A stretch of DNA of 64,000 nucleotides from Mesorhizobium sp. M2D.F.Ca.ET.226.01.1.1 (GCF_004022705.2 NZ_RZOY02000006.1:94943-158942), one strand, 5' to 3'; shown: positions 1 to 11,200, counted from the first letter of the stretch. A program made the numbers and translations. The notes: generated by a model from the sequence alone, not told the origin.

Positions 1-1805
1 ATCGGCATGCCGGAATTGGGCGAGGCTTTCAGCGACCGGCGCGACAGGAAGAAGGACGTCGTCATGATGTCGAACTTCCAGCCCTGCTTGCGGCAGATCG
101 CCAGAGCGCGCGGGATGTTGGGCTGCTCCATATAGCCGAAGGTCAGCGTCACGCGCATGAACAGCTCGTTGACCGTTTCCAGCTTCACGCGTTCGCTGTC
201 GGGCACAATCGGCTGAGGCGCCGTCACCACCGACAGGATGACGTTCTTTTCGTGCAGCACCTTGTAGTGCTTGAGGCTGTGCATCAGCGCCGTCGGCGCG
301 CTCAGCGGATCACTGGTCAGGAACACCGCGGTACCCGACACCAGCTGCGGCTTCTTCTTCAGGAGGTTCGCCGCCAGGAAGTCGAGCGGGATCTCGTTGC
401 GGCGGGTCTTCTCGAACAAATAACGGCTGCCGCGCACCCAGGTCCACATGCCGAGGATGATGGCGAAGGCGACTGCGAGCGAGGCCCAGCCGCCCTCGAA
501 CACCTTGACGATGTTGGAGGCAAAGAAGCCGATATCGATCAGCGCGAACATCGCAGTCAGCGCCGCCGCCAGCCAGATGTTCCATTTCCAGATGCGCGTC
601 ATGACGACGAACAGCAGCGTCGTCGTCACCAGCATGTTGCCGGTCACCGAGATGCCATAGGCCGAGGCGAGCTTGCCGGATTCGCCGAAACCGACCACGA
701 GCAGCATCACGACGAGCGCGATCAGCATATTGACGCGCGGCATGTAAACCTGACCGGACTGCTTCTCCGACGTATGCAGGATTTCGAGCCGCGGCAGCAT
801 GTTGAGCTGCACCGCCTGCCTCGTCAGCGAATAGGCTCCGGAGATGACCGCCTGGCTGGCGATGACCGTCGCCGCCGCGGCCAGCACCACTATCGGGATC
901 AGCGCCCAGCCCTCGTTCATCTCGAAGAACGGATGACCGACCGTGCCGCCCTTGGCGAGCACATAGGCGCCCTGCCCGGCATAGTTCAAAAGCAGGCACG
1001 GAAACACGATTGCCAGCCACGCCAGAACGATCGGCTTGCGACCGAAATGGCCGAGATCGGCGTAGAGCGCCTCGGCGCCGGTAACGGCCAGGAAGACCGC
1101 GCCGACGGTCACGAAAGACACGTCGGGCGAATTGATGAAGAAAGCCACGATGTAATGCGGGCTTATCGCCCAAAGGATTTCCGGATCCGTGATGATGTGC
1201 TTCAACCCCGAGAGACCGATGGCAAGGAACCAGAGGGCGGTGACCGGGCCGAACACCAGGCCGACGCCACCCGTGCCGAAGCGCTGGACAGCAAACAGCA
1301 TCGCAAGGATCAAAAGGGTCAGCGGCACGACATAGGGCTGGAAGGCCGGTGTGACGACATTCATGCCTTCGACCGCCGACAGCACCGAGATGGCGGGCGT
1401 TATCACCGCGTCGCCGAAGAACAGCGACGCCCCCACGATGCCGATGCCAAGCACGATCGCCGAGCGCGCCGGGAAGGTGCCGCGCGCCAGCGCCATCAGC
1501 GACAGCACGCCGCCCTCGCCGCGATTGTCGGCGCGCAGCACGAACATGATGTATTTGATGGTGACGGTTATCGTCAGCGACCAGATGATCAGCGATAGCA
1601 CGCCCAGGATGTCGGCGCGATTGGCGACGTCGCCGCCGGACGAGGCATGCAATGCCTCGCGGAACGCGTAGATCGGGCTGGTGCCGATGTCGCCATAGAC
1701 GACGCCCAGCGCCCCAAGCATCAGCACCTTGGTGCTGTGCTGCCCGATTTCCGCGTGGCTCGACTGGTCGGCGGGTTCTGCCTCAGCACCGTTGGCAAGG
1801 GCCAT
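1..1805 (-). CDS. kup: Kup-family potassium uptake transporter, copy 1 (3' end outside window)
   Basis: Low-affinity K+/H+ symporter of the KUP/HAK family in the inner membrane. Reading the minus strand from an ATG at 1805 gives a hydrophilic N-terminus followed by the family signature around [19 protein letters not shown], then a run of hydrophobic segments that include [19 protein letters not shown]. About 601 codons are visible. By comparison with the neighbouring 637-residue paralogue, only the last few dozen codons are missing. It lies 149 bp downstream of that paralogue in the same orientation, so this is a tandem duplication. Its last visible 300 bp are almost identical to the paralogue while the rest has diverged. 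Family assignment is certain; the C-terminus cannot be seen. Confidence 0.95.
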   Translation of the reverse strand, partial: MALANGAEAEPADQSSHAEIGQHSTKVLMLGALGVVYGDIGTSPIYAFREALHASSGGDVANRADILGVLSLIIWSLTITVTIKYIMFVLRADNRGEGGVLSLMALARGTFPARSAIVLGIGIVGASLFFGDAVITPAISVLSAVEGMNVVTPAFQPYVVPLTLLILAMLFAVQRFGTGGVGLVFGPVTALWFLAIGLSGLKHIITDPEILWAISPHYIVAFFINSPDVSFVTVGAVFLAVTGAEALYADLGHFGRKPIVLAWLAIVFPCLLLNYAGQGAYVLAKGGTVGHPFFEMNEGWALIPIVVLAAAATVIASQAVISGAYSLTRQAVQLNMLPRLEILHTSEKQSGQVYMPRVNMLIALVVMLLVVGFGESGKLASAYGISVTGNMLVTTTLLFVVMTRIWKWNIWLAAALTAMFALIDIGFFASNIVKVFEGGWASLAVAFAIILGMWTWVRGSRYLFEKTRRNEIPLDFLAANLLKKKPQLVSGTAVFLTSDPLSAPTALMHSLKHYKVLHEKNVILSVVTAPQPIVPDSERVKLETVNELFMRVTLTFGYMEQPNIPRALAICRKQGWKFDIMTTSFFLSRRSLKASPNSGMP

Positions 1806-1954
1806 GGACGACACTCCGATAAAAACGCGCGGTGCTCTACGCTTGCTGCAGTGCAATATCAAGTGCCCCTGCGTGAGGGCTCCCATGCCGCCGGTGCACG
1901 GCTTTCAGTATACGGAACGGCTGGGCTTGTTCATACAATGGAAATCGGTCTCAT

Positions 1955-3868
1955 TCAGATGGCGACCTGCGTGCCGATCTCGACGACCCGTCCGGTCGGA
2001 ATCTGGAAATACTCCGTCGCGTCCGCGGCTGAGCGCGCAAGGCTGATGAACAGCCTGTCCTGCCACACCGGCATGCCGGAATTGGGCGAGGCTTTCAGCG
2101 ACCGGCGCGACAGGAAGAAGGACGTCGTCATGATGTCGAACTTCCAGCCCTGCTTGCGGCAGATCGCCAGAGCGCGCGGGATGTTGGGCTGCTCCATATA
2201 GCCGAAGGTCAGCGTCACGCGCATGAACAGCTCGTTGACCGTTTCCAGCTTCACGCGTTCGCTGTCGGGCACCACCGGCTGCGGCGCCGTCACCACCGAC
2301 AGGATGACGTTCTTTTCGTGCAGCACCTTGTAGTGCTTGAGGCTGTGCATCAGCGCCGTCGGCGCGCTGAGCGGATCGCTGGTCAGGAACACCGCGGTAC
2401 CCGACACCAGCTGCGGCTTTTTCTTCAGGAGGTTCGCAGCCAGGAAGTCGAGCGGAATCTCGTTGCGGCGGGTCTTGTCGAACAAGTACCGGGTGCCGCG
2501 GATCCAGGTCCACATGATCAGCCCCATGAGAGAGGCGACCGTGATCGACACCCAGCCGCCCTCGACGACCTTGACGACATTGGCCGAGAAGAAGCCGAGA
2601 TCGATGATGCCGAAGAGCACCACCAGCGCCAGCGCGAGCGCCAACTGCCACTTCCACAGCCAGCGCATCACCACGAACAAAAGCACGGTCGTCATCAGCA
2701 TCTCGCCGGTCACCGAAATGCCGTAGGCGGCGGCCAGCGCGCTCGAACTGCCGAAGCCGACGACCAGAAGCATCACGCCGAGCGCCACCAGCAGATTGAC
2801 CCGCGGCATGTAGATCTGGCCGCTCTGCATCTCGGATGTGTGCTGCACCTCGATGCGCGGCAGAAGGTTGAGCTGCACGGCCTGCCTGGTCAGCGAGAAG
2901 GCGCCGGAAATGACAGCCTGGCTGGCGATGACGGTGGCCGCCGTCGCCAGGCCGACCATCGGCATCAATGCCCATTCCGGCAGCATCTGGAAGAACGGGT
3001 TGGTCGGCTTGCCGCCATGCGAGAGCACGAAGGCGCCCTGACCGAAATAATTCAGCAGCAGGCAAGGAAACACGACGGCAAACCACGCCATCACGATCGG
3101 CTTGCGGCCGAAATGGCCGAGGTCGACATAAAGCGCCTCGGCGCCGGTGACCGCCAGGAATACCGCGCCGACGGTGACGAAGGCGCCTGTCGGCGTGGTG
3201 GCAAGATAGTAGATCGCGTAATACGGATTGATCGCCAAGAAGACGGATGGATCGTCGACGACGTGATAAAGGCCAGCCGCGCCGATGGCCACGAACCATG
3301 TCGCCGTCACCGGTCCGAACACGGCCGCAACTTTGCCGGTGCCGAAGCGCTGCACGGCGAAAAGCACCGCCAGGATGACCAGCGTGATCGGAACCACAAA
3401 GGCATCGAGCGCCGGCGTGACGACTTCCAGGCCTTCGACAGCCGACAGCACCGAGATCGCCGGGGTGATGATCGAGTCGCCGAGGAACAACGCCGCGCCG
3501 CAAAGGCCGACCACCAGGATGAGCCTTGAGCCGGGGGGATAGGCGCTGCGTGCCAGCGCCATCAGCGACAGCGTGCCGCCCTCGCCCTTGTTGTCGGCCC
3601 TGAGCACGAAGGCGACATATTTGATCGTGACGATGATCGTCAGCGCCCAGACGATCAGCGACAGCACGCCGAGCACGTCATGGCGGGCAACCGAGCTCGA
3701 CGAAGCATGCAGCGCCTCGCGGAAGGCGTAGATCGGGCTCGTGCCAATATCGCCATAGACGACGCCCAGCGCGCCGAGCATGAGGACCTTGGTGCTGTGG
3801 TGCCGGTCGGTTTCGCCACGGCTCGAGCGTTCGAGGGATTCTGTTTCGCCTGCGTTGGCTAGCACCAT
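1955..3868 (-). CDS. kup: Kup-family potassium uptake transporter, copy 2
   Basis: Complete 637-residue KUP transporter, a normal length for the family. It has the signature [19 protein letters not shown] near residues 34-52, about twelve hydrophobic segments through residue 460 (for example [20 protein letters not shown]), and a cytoplasmic C-terminal domain from about 480. It lies upstream of the other kup copy, which begins 149 bp further along the same strand. The two may be co-transcribed, but no terminator or promoter is evident in the gap. Rhizobia often carry several kup genes. The assigned K+ uptake role comes from the family. Confidence 0.96.
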   Translation of the reverse strand: MVLANAGETESLERSSRGETDRHHSTKVLMLGALGVVYGDIGTSPIYAFREALHASSSSVARHDVLGVLSLIVWALTIIVTIKYVAFVLRADNKGEGGTLSLMALARSAYPPGSRLILVVGLCGAALFLGDSIITPAISVLSAVEGLEVVTPALDAFVVPITLVILAVLFAVQRFGTGKVAAVFGPVTATWFVAIGAAGLYHVVDDPSVFLAINPYYAIYYLATTPTGAFVTVGAVFLAVTGAEALYVDLGHFGRKPIVMAWFAVVFPCLLLNYFGQGAFVLSHGGKPTNPFFQMLPEWALMPMVGLATAATVIASQAVISGAFSLTRQAVQLNLLPRIEVQHTSEMQSGQIYMPRVNLLVALGVMLLVVGFGSSSALAAAYGISVTGEMLMTTVLLFVVMRWLWKWQLALALALVVLFGIIDLGFFSANVVKVVEGGWVSITVASLMGLIMWTWIRGTRYLFDKTRRNEIPLDFLAANLLKKKPQLVSGTAVFLTSDPLSAPTALMHSLKHYKVLHEKNVILSVVTAPQPVVPDSERVKLETVNELFMRVTLTFGYMEQPNIPRALAICRKQGWKFDIMTTSFFLSRRSLKASPNSGMPVWQDRLFISLARSAADATEYFQIPTGRVVEIGTQVAI

Positions 3869-3954
3869 GAACCCCGCATCACCGGATTCGCCACGCTCCG
3901 AGGTCGCCGCAATGCGCGGGACGCACCAAAACCGCCGAAACTAGGCAAGCCGCC

Positions 3955-4695
3955 CTACCATCCGCAGGCCTTCAAGAACCGCCCGACCGTGCCGGCCATG
4001 CCATACTCCAGCGCATCCGCTGTCAACCCATGTCCGATCGATACTTCGGCCAATGCCGGGATGCGTCTGGCCAATGCTGGCAGGTTCTGCACGGTCAGAT
4101 CGTGGCCGGCATTGACGCCAAGCCCGGCCGCGAATGCCGCATCCGCGGTTTTTCCCAATCGTTCCAGTTCTTTCGCCGCCTTTGTGGAATCGGAATGAAA
4201 GCCGCCATAGGGGCCGGTATAGAGCTCGATACGGTCGGCGCCGGTATCGCGGGCCGCATTTATCCCCTGCGGGTCCGCGTCGGAAAACAGCGACACGCGC
4301 AACCCGCTTTTCTTCAATCGCCTGACGATCGGTGTGAGGAACGCTGCCTGGGCAACGAAGTTCCAGCCATGGTCGGATGTCGCCTGCGCCGGATCGTCCG
4401 GCACCAGCGTCACCTGCTCGGGCTGGTTCTTCTCGACAAGTGCCAGGAAATCCTCGCTCGGATAGCCCTCGATGTTGAATTCCGCCTTCGGAAACTCATC
4501 GTCGATCAGCGCCCTGATCTCGGGCAGGTCGGAATGCCTTGTGTGTCGCTCGTCAGGCCTGGGATGCACCGTCAGCCCATGCGCGCCGGCGGCGAGTGCG
4601 AGGCGGCCAATGCCGATGACGCTCGGCCACGGCAGATCGCGGCGATTGCGCAGCATGGCGATGGCATTGAGGTTGACCGAAAGCTTCGCGGGCAT
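3955..4695 (-). CDS. pdxJ: Pyridoxine 5'-phosphate synthase PdxJ
   Basis: Condenses 3-amino-2-oxopropyl phosphate with 1-deoxy-D-xylulose 5-phosphate to form pyridoxine 5'-phosphate, the last ring-forming step of the DXP-dependent vitamin B6 pathway (cytosolic). The 246-residue protein shows the PdxJ landmarks: [15 protein letters not shown] at the N-terminus, [15 protein letters not shown] (His and Arg of the phosphate site), [17 protein letters not shown], and the C-terminal [15 protein letters not shown]. The length is normal (about 240-250). It stands alone, 86 bp upstream of kup in the same orientation and divergent from the next gene. Confidence 0.97.
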   Translation of the reverse strand: MPAKLSVNLNAIAMLRNRRDLPWPSVIGIGRLALAAGAHGLTVHPRPDERHTRHSDLPEIRALIDDEFPKAEFNIEGYPSEDFLALVEKNQPEQVTLVPDDPAQATSDHGWNFVAQAAFLTPIVRRLKKSGLRVSLFSDADPQGINAARDTGADRIELYTGPYGGFHSDSTKAAKELERLGKTADAAFAAGLGVNAGHDLTVQNLPALARRIPALAEVSIGHGLTADALEYGMAGTVGRFLKACGW

Positions 4696-4804
4696 AAAAC
4701 GGCGTCCAGTGGATCGGCGCGCATCTATACCGCCTTTCCAGGGAACAGATAGAGGGTTTCGGGTGTTCCAAGGGATGGATGGTGGCTAAGACAAGGATTT
4801 GCCA

Positions 4805-5200
4805 GTGAATTTCCTTGAAGCCGTGCCGGCGATCCGCCGCATCGATACCAACCGCGACGCGCTCTTCGCCATAGACGTCGTCGGCGATGTCTCGCCGGCC
4901 GACGCGGAAAACCTGTTCGGCCTGCTCGAGGCCGCCTATGCGCTGCATCCGAGGATCGACGTGCTGGTGCGGCTGACGGACGCGGAAAGCGTCGACTGGG
5001 CCAATATTTCGCCCGACACGCTCAAGCAAGGCGTGGCCGACGCCATGGAACATGTCGTGCGCTGCGCGGCCATAGGCGAGCCGAGTTGGGCCTCCCTCGT
5101 CGCCGGCGTCTTCCCGAAAACGTTGCCTGTCGAAGTCAGACGCTTCGATGTCGACGATGAGGAAGCCGCCTGGCAGTGGCTTGGTGCAAGGCCGACATGA
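4805..5200 (+). CDS. SpoIIAA-like (STAS-fold) protein
   Basis: A small cytosolic protein of about 131 residues resembling the SpoIIAA-like family (PF11964), a STAS-type fold whose biochemical role is mostly unknown. The alternating beta/alpha pattern (LFAIDVVGDVSPADAENLFGLLE, then IDVLVRLTDAES) and the closing VRRFDVDDEEAAWQWL are typical. The GTG at 4805 is preferred over a TTG at 4799 because AAGGA at 4793-4797 sits 7 nt before the GTG but only 1 nt before the TTG. It is convergent with the helicase gene, 12 bp away. The family is recognised from pattern only and the function is not known. Confidence 0.7.
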   Translation: MNFLEAVPAIRRIDTNRDALFAIDVVGDVSPADAENLFGLLEAAYALHPRIDVLVRLTDAESVDWANISPDTLKQGVADAMEHVVRCAAIGEPSWASLVAGVFPKTLPVEVRRFDVDDEEAAWQWLGARPT

Positions 5201-5212
5201 CATTCGCCGACG

Positions 5213-6340
5213 TCAGCGCACGACCGTCAGCCGCTCGGCGGCGCGGGTAATGGCCGTATAAAGCCAGCGCTGCCTGGTTTCCTTGAAGGCCCAGCTCTCG
5301 TCGAACAGCACGACGTCGTTCCACTGCGAGCCCTGCGCCTTGTGCACGGTCAGCGCATAGCCATAATCGAAATCGTCGAAACGCTTCTTCTGCTGCCAGG
5401 GGATCTCGGCGTCCGGGTCCTCGAACGCAGCCTTGAGCAGCTTGATCTTGGCGACGCCGCGGTCGGGATCGTCCTCTTCCGGCGAGACAAGAAGGTTGAT
5501 GCCGGGCTTCACCGTCTCGCGCGAAGACGTCATCACCTTCCACAGCGAGCCGTTGAGCAGCCCCTTGGCCGGGTCGTTGCGCAGGCAGACCAGCTTGTCG
5601 CCGGCCTGCGGAAAATCAGCATTGAAACCCTTCAGCTCGCGCAGCCTTTGATTGTAGCGACGGCGCGTGCGGTTGGTGCCGACCAGCACCTGGTCGGCCT
5701 TGAGCACCAGATCCTGGTTGACGCCGTCCCTGCCGATCACCTGCGCCGTGCCGTAATTGCCATGCATGAATTCGCGACCCTCGCGCACGTCGAGCGCCAG
5801 CCGGATGATCGGATTGTCGCGCGCCTGGCGGTGGATTTCGGTCAAAAGCACATCCGGTTCGTGCTCGGTGAAGAAGCCGCCGCCCGAGATCGGCGGCAGC
5901 TGCGCCGGATCGCCAAGCACCAGGATCGGCGTGCCGAAACTCTGCAGATCGCGGCCGAGCTGCTCGTCGACCATCGAGCATTCGTCGATGACGACGAGCT
6001 TGGCTCGCGCAATCGGGCTTTGCCGGTTGAGTGAAAAGGTCGGCGACATCGAGGTCTTGCCGGTCACCTCGTCCTCGACTGATTCCTCGCCCTTCGGCCT
6101 ATAGATCAACGAATGGATGGTGCGGGCGTTGGTCGCCCCTTTCGAGCGCAGCACCTGCGCTGCCTTGCCGGTGAAGGCGGCGAACTGCACTTGACCGTCG
6201 ACATGCTCGGCGAAATAGCGCGCCAGCGTCGTCTTGCCGGTGCCGGCATAGCCGAACAGGCGAAAGACCTGCGGCCGGCCCTCTTTGAGCCAGCGCCCGA
6301 CCGCCTTCAGAGCCTCGTCCTGTTGGGGAGAAAATTCCAT
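5213..6340 (-). CDS. RecD-like SF1B ATP-dependent DNA helicase
   Basis: DNA helicase of superfamily 1B (RecD/Dda/Pif1 group). From the ATG at 6340 the protein is about 375 residues and begins MEFSPQQDEALKAV. It shows Walker A GYAGTGKTTLARYF, motif Ia AFTGKAAQVL, Walker B LVVIDECSMVD, motif III LVLGDPAQLPPI, IHRQ (motif IV), and the C-terminal UvrD_C_2 block YALTVHKAQGSQW ... YTAITRA (motifs V and VI). A TTG start at 6427 would add 29 residues that look uncharacteristic, so I prefer the internal ATG although no strong Shine-Dalgarno is visible. It is not in a recBCD context. The substrate and the repair pathway are not evident. Confidence 0.88.
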   Translation of the reverse strand: MEFSPQQDEALKAVGRWLKEGRPQVFRLFGYAGTGKTTLARYFAEHVDGQVQFAAFTGKAAQVLRSKGATNARTIHSLIYRPKGEESVEDEVTGKTSMSPTFSLNRQSPIARAKLVVIDECSMVDEQLGRDLQSFGTPILVLGDPAQLPPISGGGFFTEHEPDVLLTEIHRQARDNPIIRLALDVREGREFMHGNYGTAQVIGRDGVNQDLVLKADQVLVGTNRTRRRYNQRLRELKGFNADFPQAGDKLVCLRNDPAKGLLNGSLWKVMTSSRETVKPGINLLVSPEEDDPDRGVAKIKLLKAAFEDPDAEIPWQQKKRFDDFDYGYALTVHKAQGSQWNDVVLFDESWAFKETRQRWLYTAITRAAERLTVVR

Positions 6341-6473
6341 CAGTGCGGCAGACCGGATTCGCGAGAGAAAGACAAGATTGGCCGTCACACCGACCGTGTC
6401 AGTGGCAATCACAAGCGCCTCCGACAAGTCAGGCTATCAGCCGCAAACCAGAACGTAAAGAGAACAAGATAAC

Positions 6474-6824
6474 CTATCGCCTTGCGCGCGGATCATTCTC
6501 CAGCAGGATCGGCTTGCCATGCGGCGTGGCGTGCGCGGCGCGTTCCCAGGCGGCGGCGAGCGCATCGACATCATTCTTGCCGGCGACGCCCTTCCGGGAC
6601 AAAAGCGTTTCCAGCGCCGCCAGCCAATGTTCGTAATAGTCATGCCCGTCGCTCGCCGCGCCAGGTTGCTTCACCTCGGCCGACAAGGCCTCCGCCCATT
6701 CGCTCCACGAAAACAGGCCCTTGCCGTGCAACGCAACCGTCAGGGCAAAGGCTTCGGCCTGCCACGGCTCGGCGAACACAGGCCCGTCGAATCCTGCCGG
6801 CAAGGCGCCTTCATGCCGGCTCAA
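6474..6824 (-). CDS. Nitrile hydratase accessory protein (activator-like)
   Basis: A small protein of about 116 residues encoded directly after the nitrile hydratase beta gene and overlapping its end by 14 bp. The visible sequence (EPWQAEAFALTVALHGKGLFSW, then DGHDYYEHWLAALETLLSRKG) resembles the N-terminal part of nitrile hydratase beta subunits and matches the P14K-type accessory proteins that assist cobalt insertion into the alpha subunit. No ATG is available in frame near the junction. A TTG at 6824 is the only reasonable start, giving [11 protein letters not shown]. Translation is probably coupled to that of the beta gene. The chaperone role is inferred from the family and position. Confidence 0.82.
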   Translation of the reverse strand: MSRHEGALPAGFDGPVFAEPWQAEAFALTVALHGKGLFSWSEWAEALSAEVKQPGAASDGHDYYEHWLAALETLLSRKGVAGKNDVDALAAAWERAAHATPHGKPILLENDPRARR

Positions 6825-7470
6825 GATAACTCTCCCAGGCGTCGATCGAGACGCTGAGCGTCGGATCGGCGCCCTCGCCCCAGATCTCCGGTCCGTCGAA
6901 CACGACCGTATAGACCCATTGTGGGTTCTCGCCCTGGCCATGCGCGTTGCTGTCGGGGAAGACGAAGCCGTCGCGCACCGCCTCGATCGTCCCGTTCCTG
7001 CCGCGCGCGTAGCGCGGCAGGCGCGTATGGCCGGTCGGGTTGAAATTCTTCGTCCGCACCCGGTCGCCCGCTTGGAACCGAGCCGGCGTGGCGACCGGCC
7101 GGTCGCACGGCCCGCCCTTGGCGAGCACGGCCGGCACATCAGCAGCCTTCAGCACTCTCTTCGGCGTCGCGGCCGCATCGACCGCCTTGCCGGCGGCAAG
7201 GTCGCGCTCTGTGACGAAGCCGTGGCGTTTCAAGAGCGTTTCCAGCGCCTTGATCCAGATCTGATAGTAACTCGACGAATAGTAGTCGGCCGGATGCAGC
7301 GATTCCCGCGCATGCCGGCTTTCGTCGATATTCCACGCCCCCATGCCGCCGGCGGTAAGCGTCACGCCCAGCGCCCGCCGCTCCCAGGCGGCGTGGAAAT
7401 AAGGCTCGTCCTTCTCGGGCGCGACTGGCCCGAAGCCCATCTGCCCGCCGAGATCCTGCGGCCCGTTCAT
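6811..7470 (-). CDS. nthB: Nitrile hydratase beta subunit
   Basis: Beta subunit of nitrile hydratase, the enzyme that hydrates nitriles to amides in the cytosol. The 219-residue protein begins [16 protein letters not shown], the hallmark N-terminus of the family. It contains [18 protein letters not shown] and ends with the SH3-like barrel ([23 protein letters not shown], then [12 protein letters not shown]). The ATG at 7470 overlaps the stop codon of the alpha gene, so the two are translationally coupled. The gene is followed by the accessory protein gene in an overlapping frame. The order alpha-beta-accessory is the one usual for cobalt-type enzymes. Confidence 0.95.
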   Translation of the reverse strand: MNGPQDLGGQMGFGPVAPEKDEPYFHAAWERRALGVTLTAGGMGAWNIDESRHARESLHPADYYSSSYYQIWIKALETLLKRHGFVTERDLAAGKAVDAAATPKRVLKAADVPAVLAKGGPCDRPVATPARFQAGDRVRTKNFNPTGHTRLPRYARGRNGTIEAVRDGFVFPDSNAHGQGENPQWVYTVVFDGPEIWGEGADPTLSVSIDAWESYLEPA

Positions 7471-8084
7471 GCCGGCTCCCCTTCCGGTTCCTTGGCCAGC
7501 GCGGTGCCGATCATCGCGTCGCGGCTGACCAGTCCGGCGAGATGTTCCTCGCTCCAGCCCTCGGTGCCTTTCGGCCGCATCGGCACCACGAGGTAGCGAA
7601 GCTCGGCGGTGGAATCCCACACGCGGATCTTCTTCTCGGCCGGCAGCGTCAGCCCGAACTCCTCGAGCACGCCGCGCGGATCGATCACCGCCCGCGATCG
7701 GTAAGGCGGCGCCTTGTACCAGACCGGCGGCAGGCCAAGTACCGACCACGGATAGCAGGAGCACAGCGTGCAGACGACGAGGTTGTGCGTCTCCTCGGTG
7801 TTGAACACCGCCTGCATATGCTCGCCCTGGCGCCCGGTATAGGAGAGCGACTCGATCGCGGCGGTAGCGTCGCGCTTGAGCCACTCGGCATAGGCCGGAT
7901 CGTTCCACGCCTTCGCCACCACCCGCGCGCCATTGCGCGGACCGATCTTGGTCTCATAGGTATCGACGATGACGTCGATGGCCGCCGGATCGATCAGGCC
8001 CTTTTGGGTCAGGATCGTCTCCAGCGCGCGCACGCGCGCCGCGAACGGATCGAGCTCGTTGTCGTGGTCATTATCGTGGGTCAT
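7467..8084 (-). CDS. nthA: Nitrile hydratase alpha subunit, cobalt type
   Basis: Catalytic alpha subunit of nitrile hydratase, 205 residues. The metal-claw motif CTLCSC is seen in [18 protein letters not shown] at about residue 105. A threonine after the first cysteine is typical of the non-corrin cobalt type, while iron enzymes usually have CSLCSC. The two later cysteines are the ones oxidised in known enzymes, and the downstream arginine region [13 protein letters not shown] is also conserved. The start ATG at 8084 lies 146 bp from the end of the RND pump gene. No amidase or cobalt transporter gene is found nearby, so the route after the amide is not shown here. Confidence 0.95.
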   Translation of the reverse strand: MTHDNDHDNELDPFAARVRALETILTQKGLIDPAAIDVIVDTYETKIGPRNGARVVAKAWNDPAYAEWLKRDATAAIESLSYTGRQGEHMQAVFNTEETHNLVVCTLCSCYPWSVLGLPPVWYKAPPYRSRAVIDPRGVLEEFGLTLPAEKKIRVWDSTAELRYLVVPMRPKGTEGWSEEHLAGLVSRDAMIGTALAKEPEGEPA

Positions 8085-8185
8085 GAGGTCAGACTAGGAT
8101 CGGCTGCCGTTGGCCGCAAGCGCGACGCCTTGGGCCAGTGGAACTGGAGCGAAACTGAGGCTTCGCTCCAGGCTTGTTTTCTGAG

Positions 8186-8228
8186 GCACGATCTTGTCCG
8201 AAAAGTCTGCAACTTTTCGGGATCATGC
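8186..8228. repeat. Palindromic intergenic repeat (nthA/RND copy)
   Basis: An imperfect palindrome fills the gap upstream of nthA and ends 2 bp before the RND pump stop. The inner arms CCGAAAAGT / ACTTTTCGG are perfect around a CTGCA loop, and the outer arms GCACGATC / GATCATGC differ at one pair. The same layout (CCGAAAA ... TTTTCGG inside CATGAT-type outer arms) occurs at 14277-14321. This is a rhizobial-type interspersed element. Confidence 0.75.
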
Positions 8229-8230
8229 TT

Positions 8231-11200
8231 CTACTCGGCCGCCACCTTCTTCGGCTCTGCCTCTCCGTCAAACAGCGAGGCTTGCTCGCCGCCTTCCACC
8301 ACTTCCAGTGCCGGCTTGTTCCTTCTCGAGGAGAAGCTGAGCAACCAGCCGGAGAAGTTTTCGAAATAGACGTAGATCACCGGCGTGACGAACAGCGTCA
8401 GCGCCTGCGAGGCGAGCAGGCCGCCGACCACCGCGACGCCGAGCGGCTGGCGAAGCTCAGCGCTGGCGCCGGTGCCGAGCGCGATCGGGAATGTGCCCAT
8501 GAGCGCGGCCAGCGTCGTCATCATGATCGGCCGGAAACGCATCAGGCAGGCCTTGTGGATGGACTCCTTCGCCGACATGCCCTGTCGCCGAAGCTCCAGC
8601 GCGACATCGACCATCATGATGCCGTTCTTCTTGACGATGCCGATCAGCATCAGGATGCCGATCACCGCGATCACCGAAAGATCCATGCCGGCGAAGCGAA
8701 GCGCCACCACTGCGCCCAGCACCGCCGACGGCAGGCCGGTGAGGATGGTGAGCGGATGGATGAAGCTCTCATAGAGCATGCCGAGCACGATGTAGATCGT
8801 CAGGATGGCGCCGCCGATCAGCAAGCCCTGGTTGGCCAGCGAGTCCTGGAAGGTCTTGGCGGTGCCGGCGAAGCTGGTCGAGATCGCCGTCGGCATGCCG
8901 ATCTGTTCCTTGAGCTGATCGATGCGGGTCACCGTATCGCCGAGCGAAACACCCTGCGGCAGATTGTAAGAGATCGTCACCGCCGGCAGCTGTCCAAGCT
9001 GGTTGACCGTCAAGGCGCCGGCCGTGCGGTCGACACGGGCGAAGGCGCCAAGCGGCACCAGACTGCCGCTCGCCGTCCTCACCTGGATGGCCAGCATATG
9101 TTCGGGCGACCACTCGATCTTGGGATCGAGTTCGGTGATAACTTGATAGCTGTCGGCCGAACCGAAGATCGTCGATACCTGGTCGGTGCCGAAGCCGCCA
9201 TAGAGGGCCGAACGCAGCGTGCTGGTGTCGATGCCGAGCTGGGCTGCCTTGTCCCGGTCGACCACCAGCGATGCCTGCAAGGCGTTGTTCTGCAAATCGC
9301 TGGTGACATCGGTGAAGTTCGTATGGTCGGCCGCCATCGCATCATTCAACTTCTGCGCCCACATATCCGTCTGGCGGGTATCGAGCCCCTGGACCACGAG
9401 CTGATAGGCGCTGGCCGACGACCGCGAGCCCAGCCTGAGGTTCTGCACAGGCTGCATATAGGTCTCGATGCCCGCCACGCCGGCGAGCTGGCGCCTCAGA
9501 TCCGCGAGCACCTTCTCGATGTTGGGACGCTGGTCCTTGCCCTTGAGCTGGACGAAGAGCTGCCCCTGGTTGAGCGCGTTGTTGCCGCTGCCCGCCGACC
9601 ACGCCACATGATCGACATAGGGCGACTTCGAGAACACGCTGGCCACCTGGCCTTGCAGCTTCGCCATGGCATCGAACGAGATGTCCTGGCGCGCGATCGT
9701 CGTCACCGAGATCTGGCCGATATCCTCCTGCGGAAAGAAGCCCTTCGGCGAAACCTGGATCACCCACACCGACGCCGCGGCAGTGGTGATGAAGACCAGG
9801 AAGATCAGGAAGGTATGGCGCAGGCAGAAGCTCAAGAGCCAATCATAGGCGCGGGTAACGATGTCATGCCTGCCGGCGCCATGCGCCTCGCGATCCGCCT
9901 TCGTCACCGACAACAGCCGCGAGCAAAGCATGGGCGTCAGCGTCAGCGAGACGAACATGGAAGCCAGGATGGCGACGGTCACGACGACGGCGAATTCGTT
10001 GAAGATGCGGCCGATGACGCCGCCCATCAAAAGCACCGGGATGAACACCGCCACCAGCGAGATCGAGATCGAGATGATGGTGAAGCCGATCTCGCGCGCA
10101 CCCTTCAACGACGCGTCGAAGGCCGAGAGCCCGTCCTCCTCCATGTGGCGGAAGATGTTTTCCAGCATGACAATGGCGTCGTCAACGACGAGGCCGACGG
10201 CCAAAGTCAGTCCCATCAGCGAGATGTTGTCGATGGAAAAGCCGAACAGGAACATCGCGCCGAGCGTGGCGATCAGCGAGATCGGCACGGCCACCGCCGG
10301 GATGATCGTCGCCGTTATTCTGCGCAGGAAGACGAAGATCACCATCACCACGAGCGCGATGGTCAACAGCAGCGTAAACTGAACGTCGTCGACGGCTTGG
10401 CGGATCGAGGTCGAGCGGTCGTTGAGCAGCTTGATCGAGGCCGCCGCCGGCATCTGGTCCTGGAAGGACGGCAGCATCGCCTTGACCTTGTCGACGACAT
10501 CGACAGTGTTGGCGTCGGGTTGGCGCTGCACGGCCATGATGATCGCGCGCGTGCCGTCGTACCAGCTCGCGGTGGTCGTGGTCTGCACGGAATCGACGAC
10601 CCGCGTCACCTCGCCCAGCCGCACCGGATGGCCGTTCTTGGTGGCGATGATGAGGTTGGAGAAGCCGGCGGCGTTGGTCAGCTGCGTGTTGGCGGTGATC
10701 GTCAGCTGCTGCTTGTTGTTCTGCAGCACGCCGAGCGGCGTGTTGCTGTTGGCCGAGGCGACGGCCGCCTGCAGCTGGTCGATGGAGATGCCGCGCGCGG
10801 CCAACGCCGTCGGATCGATCTGGATGCGTACGGCATATTTCTGCTGGCCGAAGATCGACACCTGGGCCACGCCGTCGATGGTCGAAAGCGACGGCGAGAT
10901 GACGTTTTCGGCGAAGGCGTCGAGATCGGTCAGCGGGACCGTGTCGCTGACCAGCGACATCAAGAGGATCGGCGCGTCGGCCGGATTGACCTTGCGATAG
11001 CTAGGTGGCGAGGTCATTTCCGGCGGCAGCGACTTTTGCGCGCGCGCGATCGCCGCCTGGACATCCGCCGCCGCGGCGTCGATGTCACGGTTGAGCACGA
11101 ACTGGATGGCGATCGAAGTCTGGCCAAGCGAGTTGGTGGTCGAGATCGAATCGATGCCGGCGATCGTCGCGAATTGCTTGATCAGCGGCGTCGCCACCGA

